From an uncultured Ideonella sp. (GTDB lineage: Bacteria > Pseudomonadota > Gammaproteobacteria > Burkholderiales > Burkholderiaceae): a DNA stretch of 23,301 nucleotides. Made by a program: the position numbers and the translations under genes. Location of the stretch: positions 1-23,301 of the forward strand of contig CAMLGG010000056.1 in assembly GCA_946479475.1 (NCBI GenBank). The letters run 5' to 3'. Below are positions 18,038 to 23,301 of this stretch, in pieces. How positions within the stretch are numbered: the stretch's first letter is position 1; each line of letters begins with the position of its first letter. The notes beneath the pieces are model-generated. The model was not told the DNA's origin, did not search any database, and saw only the letters and a program-made list of their open reading frames with translations.

Positions 18038-18064
18038 CATACGACGGCCGGCCACTGCCGGATG
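18038..18064 (-). promoter_or_regulatory. Possible autoregulated ECF promoter of the sigma/anti-sigma pair
   Basis: On the minus strand CATCC (18064-18060) and CGTATG (18043-18038) are separated by 16 bases. They stand 29 bases before the sigma start. ECF promoters for RskA-linked sigma factors often have a CATCC-like -35, and such pairs usually control themselves. The -10 part is only loosely defined. Confidence 0.3.
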
Positions 18065-18087
18065 CCCGGGCCGACCCACCCCGTCCG

Positions 18088-18093
18088 TACAAT
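18088..18093 (+). promoter_or_regulatory. -10 element of purU, implying a leaderless or near-leaderless transcript
   Basis: TACAAT at 18088-18093 is a good -10 hexamer and ends six bases before the purU ATG at 18100. The start of transcription would fall on or next to the start codon. No -35 match and no Shine-Dalgarno sequence are apparent. Confidence 0.5.
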
Positions 18094-18099
18094 CGTGGG

Positions 18100-18993
18100 A
18101 TGCCCGATACGCGCCACCCGAACGAATTCGTCCTGACGCTCGCCTGCCGCGACACCAAGGGCATCGTCCACAACGTCTCGGGCCTGCTTTACCAGGCCGG
18201 CTGCAACATCATCGATTCGCAGCAGTTCGGCGACGTGCAGGGCGAGGATGCGACCGGCCTGTTCTTCATGCGCGTGCATTTCGAGGCGCCCGAACAGCTG
18301 GCGGATGTGGCGACGCTGGACAAGCTCTTCGGCCACGTGCGCCAGCAGTTCGGCATGCAGGCCACCTTCCATTCGCTGGATCGCCGGGCGCGCCTGCTGC
18401 TGATGGTCAGCCAGCACGGCCACTGCCTGAACGACCTGCTGTTTCGCTGGAAGAGCGGCCAGCTGCCGGTCGAGATCCCGGCGGTGGTCTCCAACCACAC
18501 GACGCACCAGGCGCTGGTCGAGAGCTACGGCCTGGCCTTCCACCACCTGCCGCTGGCCACCGGCTCGGATGCCGCCACCAAGCGCGCGCAAGAGCAGCGC
18601 ATCGAGGCCCTGATCGAATCGGAGCGGATCGACCTGGTGGTGCTGGCGCGCTACATGCAGATCCTCTCGCCGGAGTTCTGCCAGCAGCTTTCGGGGCGCG
18701 CCATCAACATCCACCACAGCTTCCTGCCCAGCTTCAAGGGCGCCAAGCCCTACGCCCAGGCCCATTCGCGCGGCGTCAAGCTGATCGGCGCCACGGCGCA
18801 CTACGTCACGGCCGACCTCGACGAGGGCCCGATCATCGAGCAGGACGTCGAGCGGGTCGACCACTCCCTGTCGTCCGAAGACCTCACCGCCGTCGGGCGC
18901 GACGTCGAATGCGTGGTGCTCGCGCGGGCCGTGCGCTGGCACGTCGAGCACCGGCTGCTCATCAACGGCCACAAGACCGTGGTGTTCCGCTGA
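18100..18993 (+). CDS. purU: Formyltetrahydrofolate deformylase
   Basis: PurU hydrolyses 10-formyl-tetrahydrofolate to tetrahydrofolate and formate and balances the one-carbon pool in the cytoplasm. The protein has 297 residues from ATG 18100. An N-terminal ACT domain (about 5-85: VLTLACRDTKGIVHNVSGLLYQAGCNIIDSQQF) senses methionine/glycine in E. coli. The formyltransferase-like domain has VVSNHTTHQALVESYGLAFHHLP, RYMQILSPEFCQ, the catalytic NIHHSFLPSFKGA segment and the Asp of TADLDEGPIIEQD. The last part, RDVECVVLARAVRWHVEHRL..NGHKTVVF, is the family terminus. The stop shares an A with the next gene's ATG. Confidence 0.95.
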   Translation: MPDTRHPNEFVLTLACRDTKGIVHNVSGLLYQAGCNIIDSQQFGDVQGEDATGLFFMRVHFEAPEQLADVATLDKLFGHVRQQFGMQATFHSLDRRARLLLMVSQHGHCLNDLLFRWKSGQLPVEIPAVVSNHTTHQALVESYGLAFHHLPLATGSDAATKRAQEQRIEALIESERIDLVVLARYMQILSPEFCQQLSGRAINIHHSFLPSFKGAKPYAQAHSRGVKLIGATAHYVTADLDEGPIIEQDVERVDHSLSSEDLTAVGRDVECVVLARAVRWHVEHRLLINGHKTVVFR

Positions 18994-19439
18994 TGGCAGC
19001 GACACCGCCCAAGGCCGCCCTGCTGGCTTCGCCCGACGACGTCGAGGCGCAGTTCTACGAGGCGCTGCGCGAGGCCGACCTCGAGAAGCTGATGGCGGTG
19101 TGGGCCGATGACGAGGAGATCGTCTGCATCCACCCCGGCGGGCCGCGGCTGGTCGGTCCGCTGGCGGTGCGGGCCGGCTTCGAGGCGGTGTTCTCCAACG
19201 GCGCGGTGCATGCCCAGCCCGAGCGGGTGCGGCGCGTTCATACGCTGAGCTCGGCCATGCACAGCCTGGTCGAGCGGGTCGCGGTCGGAACGGCCGAGGG
19301 CACGCGCACCGGCTGGGTCATGGCCACCAACGTCTACGTGAAGACGGCCCAGGGCTGGCGCATGGTCGCCCACCATGCGAGCCCCGGCACGGCTAGCGAG
19401 CCGCCCGAAGTCGTCGAGGCGCCTTCCGTCCTTCACTGA
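18993..19439 (+). CDS. NTF2-like / SnoaL-like small protein
   Basis: 148 residues with an NTF2-like cone fold pattern: an N-terminal helix pair (VEAQFYEALREADLEKLMAVWADDEEIVCIHPGG), AVRAGFEAVF, a beta strand series, and GWVMATNVYVKTAQGWRMVAHHASP near the end. The final HHASP is frequent in DUF4440/SnoaL proteins of unknown role. Its ATG overlaps the purU stop by one base and its stop overlaps the next ATG by one base, so it is cotranslated with purU and the YheT-like hydrolase. Function not known; I do not infer a reaction. Confidence 0.8.
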   Translation: MAATPPKAALLASPDDVEAQFYEALREADLEKLMAVWADDEEIVCIHPGGPRLVGPLAVRAGFEAVFSNGAVHAQPERVRRVHTLSSAMHSLVERVAVGTAEGTRTGWVMATNVYVKTAQGWRMVAHHASPGTASEPPEVVEAPSVLH

Positions 19440-20407
19440 TGCAGCGTTTCCTCGGGCCGCGCGGATTGCCGGGCGGGCACCTGCAGACCATCTGGGCGCC
19501 GCTGTTTGCCCGCCGCGTGAACGGCGCGAGGCCCGTCTACCGGCGCGAGCGCTGGACCACGCCCGACGGCGATTTCGTCGATGTCGACTTCCAGCCGGCA
19601 ACCGACCCGTCCGCGCCCTGGCTCGTGCTGTTCCACGGCCTGGAGGGCTCTTCCCGCAGCCATTACGCCGAGGCCTTCGCCGACGTCGCGCGAGGCCTGG
19701 GCTGGCACTACGCCGTCCCGCACTTCCGCGGCTGCTCGGGCGAGCTGAACCTCGCCCCGCGTGCCTACCACTCCGGCGACTACGAGGAGATCGGGTGGAT
19801 CCTCCGGCGCCTGCGCGAACGGGCCCGGCAGCCGCTGCGCGCGGTGGGCATCTCGCTCGGCGGCAACGCGCTGATGCGCTGGGCCGAAGAGGCGGGCGAC
19901 ACGGCCGCGGCCACCGTGCAGGCCGTGGCCGCCGTCTGCTCGCCGCTCGACCTGGCCGCCGGCGGCCACGCCATCGGGCGCGGCCTGAACCGCCGCATCT
20001 ACACGCCCTACTTCCTGCGGACCATGAAGCCCAAGGCGCTGGCCAAGTGGGCGCAGCACCCGGGCCTGTTCGACCGTGAGCGGCTCGCACGGGCCCGCGA
20101 CCTCTACGAGTTCGACAACCTCTTCACCGCGCCGCTGCACGGCTTCCGGGGCACAGACGACTACTGGTCGCGCGCCTCGGCCAAGCCGCATCTGGCCCGC
20201 ATCCGCGTGCCGGCGCTGGTGGTCAACGCCCGCAACGACCCGTTCATCCCGTCATCCAGCCTGCCGAAGGCGGGCGAGGTCGGACGGTACGTGACGCTGT
20301 GGCAACCGGCGCACGGCGGCCACGTCGGCTTCCCGGCCGGCCGATTCCCCTTCCACGTGCGGGCCATGCCCGAGGCGGTGGTGGACTGGTTGAAGCAACC
20401 GGCGTAG
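19439..20407 (+). CDS. YheT-like alpha/beta-hydrolase
   Basis: 322 residues, close to the length of the YheT family (hydrolases with a proposed lipase/esterase role). Seen are the family N-terminus with GGHLQTIWAPLF, the oxyanion region LFHGLEGSSRSHY, HFRGCSGELNLAPRAYHSGD, the nucleophile elbow GISLGGN (S139), the acid D267 in VVNARNDPF, and the base in AHGGHVGF (H295). The triad is complete. There is no signal peptide, so it is cytoplasmic. It is the third gene of the purU operon; the physiological substrate is unknown. Confidence 0.9.
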   Translation: MQRFLGPRGLPGGHLQTIWAPLFARRVNGARPVYRRERWTTPDGDFVDVDFQPATDPSAPWLVLFHGLEGSSRSHYAEAFADVARGLGWHYAVPHFRGCSGELNLAPRAYHSGDYEEIGWILRRLRERARQPLRAVGISLGGNALMRWAEEAGDTAAATVQAVAAVCSPLDLAAGGHAIGRGLNRRIYTPYFLRTMKPKALAKWAQHPGLFDRERLARARDLYEFDNLFTAPLHGFRGTDDYWSRASAKPHLARIRVPALVVNARNDPFIPSSSLPKAGEVGRYVTLWQPAHGGHVGFPAGRFPFHVRAMPEAVVDWLKQPA

Positions 20408-20450
20408 AAGCAAGGGATGAATCGACCCCAAGCTCGCCCCGGCCACTGAC

Positions 20451-20990
20451 ATGGACGACATCGTCAAGGCCGCCCTGGCCAAGTGGCCGAACGTGCCCCA
20501 CTGCTACGACTGGCTGGCGCTCGACGCTCGCGGCGACTGGTACATGCGCGACGACCGCACCCAGGCCGCCGGGCGCTTCCCGCACCCCAAGGGCAGCCGC
20601 ATCCTGCACGACAAGCTCAAGGAGTTCATCGGCCGCAACTACGAGCCGGACGTGCAAGGGTCCTGGTTCTTCCAGAACGGGCCGCAGCGGGTCTACGTGG
20701 AGCTGGAGGCTGCGCCCTGGGTCTGGCGCCTGCAGGCGGCCGGCCCGGGCGAGTCGCCTGCCATCAGCGGCCACACGGGGCGCGAAGCGCGTTTCTGCAG
20801 CGCGTGGCTGGACGAAGCGGGGCGCCTGTTCCTGGAGTGCGACATCGGCTTCGGCCTGGTCCACACCCTCGATGCCGAACTGGCGGCCGATGCGGTCGAG
20901 GCCGGCGCCTGGCAGGTGGCCGAGATGCCCTTCAGGCTGATGCCGGAGCGCTTCGGCTACCAGCTGAGCCCGGCAGCCGCTCGGGCATGA
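20451..20990 (+). CDS. Uncharacterised conserved-looking protein of 179 residues (DUF2946-like group by memory)
   Basis: I do not recognise a described function. It begins at ATG 20451, 43 bases after the YheT-like gene, and probably belongs to that operon. The sequence is soluble, without a signal or membrane helix, and Trp/Tyr-rich near the N-terminus: KWPNVPHCYDWLALDARGDWYMRDDR, KGSRILHDKLKEFIGRNYEPDVQGSWFFQNGPQRVYVELEAAPWVWRL. The opening looks like a small conserved family seen in Burkholderiales, but I cannot verify the family number. The terminator at 20991-21014 follows directly. Confidence 0.75.
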   Translation: MDDIVKAALAKWPNVPHCYDWLALDARGDWYMRDDRTQAAGRFPHPKGSRILHDKLKEFIGRNYEPDVQGSWFFQNGPQRVYVELEAAPWVWRLQAAGPGESPAISGHTGREARFCSAWLDEAGRLFLECDIGFGLVHTLDAELAADAVEAGAWQVAEMPFRLMPERFGYQLSPAAARA

Positions 20991-21014
20991 AAAAGCCGCC
21001 CCGGGGGGCGGCTT
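20991..21014. terminator. Bidirectional intrinsic terminator
   Basis: AAGCCGCCC (20993-21001) pairs with GGGCGGCTT (21006-21014) around CGGG. The plus side has a short T stretch; the minus side runs into five T (AAAAA at 20990-20994 on plus). It lies between the convergent 179-residue gene and the cytochrome gene, so it can end both. Confidence 0.85.
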
Positions 21015-21033
21015 CTCCTGGGGCCAGAAGCGC

Positions 21034-21585
21034 TTATTGCGCGGCGCTCGCGGCCGGGGCGGGAGCCTTGGGCTCCTCGAACTTGGCGCCGCCATGGTTG
21101 GCCATGTAGACCACGGCGCGGGCCACTTCGTAGTCCGAGAAGTCGCCGCCGCCCTGCGGGCCCATGTTGCCCTTGCCCTTGAGCGCGGAATTCAGCAGCG
21201 CCTCGAAGCCCTGCTTGATGCGCGGGCCCCACGCGGCTTCGTCGCCGAACTTCGGGGCGCCGGCGGCGCCGGTGGCGTGGCAGGCCGAGCACTGGGCCTG
21301 GAAGACCTGCTCGCCGGTCTTGAGCGAGGCGGTGTCGCTCGCGTCCTTGATCGTCACCGCGCCGACCTTCTGGATCCGGCTGGCGACGGCCTCGGGGGCG
21401 AGGGCCTCGGTGCCGGCCGCATGCTTCTCGCCGGTGGCGACGAACTGCGTCAGCATGATGATGAGGATGATGGGCACCACGAACGAGGCGACCACCGCCC
21501 AGACGAGCTGCTTCGGGGTCTTGATCGGACCTTCGTGCGGGCCGTCGTGGGATTCTTGTTGTTCGGTGGCGTGCGCGTCGCTCAT
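21034..21585 (-). CDS. Membrane-anchored c-type cytochrome, c5-like
   Basis: 183 residues from ATG 21585 with GAGGAA upstream. A cytoplasmic N-terminus rich in His/Glu/Asp (1-24) leads into a single uncleaved helix (about 28-48, VWAVVASFVVPIILIIMLTQF) that anchors the protein with its haem domain in the periplasm. The haem motif CSACH (C99, C102, H103) and a likely axial Met (GKGNMGPQGG, M141) are present, so a single low-spin haem. The family supplies electrons to terminal oxidases or other acceptors. The last 15 residues are an Ala/Pro tail. It has its own promoter (TATAAT at 21671-21676) and terminator; no oxidase genes are next to it. Confidence 0.88.
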   Translation of the reverse strand: MSDAHATEQQESHDGPHEGPIKTPKQLVWAVVASFVVPIILIIMLTQFVATGEKHAAGTEALAPEAVASRIQKVGAVTIKDASDTASLKTGEQVFQAQCSACHATGAAGAPKFGDEAAWGPRIKQGFEALLNSALKGKGNMGPQGGGDFSDYEVARAVVYMANHGGAKFEEPKAPAPAASAAQ

Positions 21586-21670
21586 GGATTCCTCGGTTCG
21601 GGGCTTGGGCGGGCAGTGGGGACAGGCCAGCGTAGGAGGCCAGTGCGGCCGGGGCCGGCAAAACCGGCGG

Positions 21671-21676
21671 ATTATA
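21671..21676 (-). promoter_or_regulatory. -10 element of the cytochrome c gene
   Basis: The minus strand reads TATAAT, a perfect -10, about 85 bases upstream of the cytochrome start codon. No good -35 is evident (GCGGGC at the 17-base distance). The region between it and the tRNA promoter on the other strand is only about 55 bases long, so the two promoters are divergent neighbours. Confidence 0.55.
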
Positions 21677-21729
21677 GCCAGCGCCCCTGCGCGGCCCGCC
21701 GCGGCGGGAAGCCGCGCGCACTCCACTGC

Positions 21730-21735
21730 TAGAAT
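21730..21735 (+). promoter_or_regulatory. -10 element of tRNA-Arg
   Basis: TAGAAT at 21730-21735, 19 bases before the mature tRNA start, fits a stable-RNA promoter. A GC-rich stretch follows (GCGCG), similar to a discriminator. The -35 is weak. Confidence 0.5.
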
Positions 21736-21754
21736 GCGCGTTCTCCCCTGAATG

Positions 21755-21830
21755 GCGCCCGTAGCTCAGTGGATAGAGTACTGGCCTCCGAAGCCAGGGG
21801 CCGCTGGTTCGATCCCAGCCGGGCGCGCCA
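21755..21830 (+). tRNA. tRNA-Arg (anticodon CCG)
   Basis: Seven-base acceptor stem GCGCCCG pairs with CGGGCGC, followed by discriminator G and encoded CCA (21827-21830). The D arm contains TAGCTCAGTGGATAGAG. The anticodon stem CTGGC/GCCAG encloses the loop CTCCGAA with anticodon CCG at 21788-21790. The T arm is GCTGG-TTCGATC-CCAGC. The 76-base cloverleaf has no mismatches in the acceptor, anticodon or T stem. It reads CGG codons for arginine. Confidence 0.97.
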
Positions 21831-21852
21831 AATCCTCCAGGCCTTCAGGATC

Positions 21853-22668
21853 TCAAGAGCCTGACAGCCGCTTCATCCAGCCGAGTCCGTCCGTCGTGGC
21901 GTTCAAGGCCGATCCCCGGGCCGGGCGGTACTCGCAGCCGACCCAGCCCTCCCAGCCGCAAGCCGCTGCCGCGTCGTCGATGACGCCGAAGAGGTAGCCG
22001 TAGTTCAGCTCGCCCCGGTCCGGCTCGTGCCGTTCGGGCACGCCGGCGATCTGCAGGTGGCCCACGCGGCCCGTGGGCAGGTACTGGCGGATCTTGCTCG
22101 CGACGTCGCCCTCGACCACCTGGCAGTGGTAGAGGTCCATCTGCACCTTCAGGTTCGCGGCGCCCACGCGTTGGACGATGGCATGCGCGTCGGCCTGGCG
22201 TTGCAGGTGGTAGCCGGGCATGTCGCGGCCGTTGATGGGCTCGATCAGCACGTCGCGCCCGGCGGTCGCCGCCTGCGTGGCAGCCCAGGCGAGGTTGGCT
22301 TCGTAGGTCGCGCGCAGGGTGGCCGGGTCGGTACCGGCGGGGTCGACTCCCGCCATCACGTGGATGCGCGGGCAATCCAGGGCCTCGGCGTACGAGAGCG
22401 CCTGCTCGAAGCCGCGGCGGAACTCGTCCTCGCGCCCGGGCAGGCAGGCCAGGCCGCGCTCGCCGGTGTCCCAGTCGCCGGGCGGTGCATTGAAGAGCAC
22501 CTGCTGCAAGCCGTGGGCGCGCAACCTTGCCGCCAGCTCGTCGGCAGGCCACGGATAAGGGAACAGGAACTCGACCGCAGCAAAGCCATCCCCCGCCGCA
22601 GCCGCGAAGCGATCCAGGAAGGCGTGCTCGTTGTAGAGCATCGTGAGGTTGGCGGCGAAACGTGGCAT
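21853..22668 (-). CDS. hyi: Hydroxypyruvate isomerase (Hyi/OtnI family)
   Basis: 271 residues from ATG 22668, a TIM-barrel sugar-isomerase relative that interconverts hydroxypyruvate and tartronate semialdehyde in glyoxylate metabolism. The start [21 protein letters not shown] is typical of the family, and the phrases [37 protein letters not shown] (E143), QMDLYHCQ, and GCEYRP (E246, the second catalytic glutamate) follow in order. The gene lies alone between a convergent tRNA-Arg and the divergent rlpA. In many bacteria this gene is clustered with glyoxylate carboligase (gcl), which is not in the window. OtnI, acting on related sugars acids, is an alternative name. Confidence 0.9.
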   Translation of the reverse strand: MPRFAANLTMLYNEHAFLDRFAAAAGDGFAAVEFLFPYPWPADELAARLRAHGLQQVLFNAPPGDWDTGERGLACLPGREDEFRRGFEQALSYAEALDCPRIHVMAGVDPAGTDPATLRATYEANLAWAATQAATAGRDVLIEPINGRDMPGYHLQRQADAHAIVQRVGAANLKVQMDLYHCQVVEGDVASKIRQYLPTGRVGHLQIAGVPERHEPDRGELNYGYLFGVIDDAAAACGWEGWVGCEYRPARGSALNATTDGLGWMKRLSGS

Positions 22669-22677
22669 GGCCGACAC

Positions 22678-22701
22678 AGTGTAGGCAGCCGCCCGGCTGC
22701 C
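22678..22701 (-). promoter_or_regulatory. hyi promoter -10 with an 8-bp perfect dyad beside it
   Basis: On the minus strand TACACT (22683-22678) stands nine bases before the hyi ATG. Directly upstream, GGCAGCCG-CC-CGGCTGCC (22684-22701) is a perfect 8+2+8 inverted repeat filling the -10/-35 spacer. This placement is typical of a repressor operator, but it could also be a simple hairpin. Confidence 0.4.
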
Positions 22702-22725
22702 TGACCTGAGATGATCGCGGCCACG

Positions 22726-23301
22726 ATGAAGTTGCCGCCCCGACACCTCGCCCGCCCGGGCCTGAGCCTTGCGGTCGTCTGCGCCGGCCTGCTGCTGGCC
22801 GCCTGCTCGACGCCGCGCGGGCCGGGCGCCGACGGCGGGCCGCCGGCCGGCACCGAGCTGCCGGACTTCCGCCAGATGCCCGATGCGGAGCTGAAGGTCG
22901 AGCCGATCCGCAGCGGCGGCCCGAACAAGCCCTACGAGGTGCTCGGCCAGACCTACACGCCGATGACACGCGACGAGCCGCTGGTCGAGCGCGGCCTGGC
23001 CTCCTGGTACGGCCGCAAGTTCCACGGCCGGCGCACGGCCAGCGGCGAGACGTACAACATGTACGCGATGACGGCCGCGCACAAGACGATGCCGATCCCG
23101 AGCTACGCGCGGGTGCGCAATCCGGCCAACGGGCGCGAGGTCATCGTGCGCGTCAACGATCGCGGGCCCTTCTCCTCCGGCCGGGTGATCGACCTGTCGT
23201 ATGCCGCTGCCGTCAAGCTGGGCGTGCAGAACGGCGTCAGCCCGGTCGAGGTGGAGCGGATCACCTACGAGGACATCCGTACCGGCGCGGCCAGCACGCG
23301 C
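22726..23301 (+). CDS. rlpA: RlpA-family septal ring lytic transglycosylase lipoprotein (3' end outside window)
   Basis: 192 codons are visible from ATG 22726 and no stop is reached before the window ends. The N-terminus is a lipoprotein signal with lipobox LAAC (C27 after the hydrophobic core [10 protein letters not shown]), so the protein is anchored to a membrane, most likely the outer one. The RlpA core has [41 protein letters not shown] and [20 protein letters not shown], which include the conserved His and Asp positions of the double-psi beta-barrel that cleaves naked glycan strands. A C-terminal SPOR domain is expected beyond the edge but cannot be seen. Divergent from hyi with 57 bases between the starts. 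Confidence 0.93.
   Translation, partial: MKLPPRHLARPGLSLAVVCAGLLLAACSTPRGPGADGGPPAGTELPDFRQMPDAELKVEPIRSGGPNKPYEVLGQTYTPMTRDEPLVERGLASWYGRKFHGRRTASGETYNMYAMTAAHKTMPIPSYARVRNPANGREVIVRVNDRGPFSSGRVIDLSYAAAVKLGVQNGVSPVEVERITYEDIRTGAASTR

Noticed and set aside
21755..21830. tRNA-Arg as an integration site for a genomic island
   Set aside because: No integrase, no repeat of the tRNA 3' end within the window, and ordinary core genes on both sides.
21752..21997. An 81-codon frame starting just before the tRNA
   Set aside because: It translates the tRNA-Arg sequence itself and continues into the antisense of hyi.

Overview
This window looks like a chromosomal segment of a high-GC betaproteobacterium of the order Burkholderiales (Leptothrix/Rubrivivax/Comamonadaceae-like). 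The reasons are the very GC-rich third codon positions, the gene families present, the many copies of the short intergenic repeat built on CTGAGCTTGTCGAAGG, and a second repeat that reads as PLGGTARSAKG when translated. I see no prophage, transposase, integrase or CRISPR array. All assignments come from reading motifs and from remembered family sequences, not from a search.

Layout. 1-4003 (+): end of an HlyD/MacA-like adaptor, then a MacB/LolD-type ATPase and a duplicated FtsX-type permease, with overlapping stops and starts, forming an ABC efflux operon. 4210-4821 (+): a secreted YceI protein. 5052-8745 (+): E1-alpha, E1-beta and E2 of a branched-chain 2-oxoacid dehydrogenase (bkdA1-bkdA2-bkdB) without an adjacent E3 gene. 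8757-8986: a dense cluster of intergenic repeats. 9000-11334 (-): feoAB for ferrous iron uptake, split by a 75-bp direct repeat and preceded by a Fur-box-like palindrome and two FNR-like sites shared with a divergent YbaK-domain gene (11451-11930, +). A YdjA-like nitroreductase follows (11975-12565, +).

12573-16616 (-) is the most interesting part: an ANTAR-domain regulator (NasT-like) followed by a nitrate-type ABC transporter (nrtA-nrtB-nrtD). Between them I can read a complete regulatory cassette on the minus strand. It has a -24/-12 sigma-54 promoter, a predicted transcript start next to a hairpin with hexaloop AACGAA, a second hairpin with hexaloop AAAGGC, and an intrinsic terminator whose 5' arm overlaps the second hairpin. 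This is the arrangement expected for ANTAR-controlled antitermination, so nitrate/nitrogen signals would act both at initiation and at readthrough.

16663-18008 (-): an ECF sigma factor and its RskA-like anti-sigma factor. 18100-20990 (+): purU (formyltetrahydrofolate deformylase), an NTF2-like protein and a YheT-like hydrolase with overlapping ends, then an uncharacterised 179-residue protein. 21034-21585 (-): a membrane-anchored cytochrome c. 21755-21830 (+): tRNA-Arg(CCG). 21853-22668 (-): hydroxypyruvate isomerase. 22726 to the window end (+): an RlpA lipoprotein cut by the window edge.
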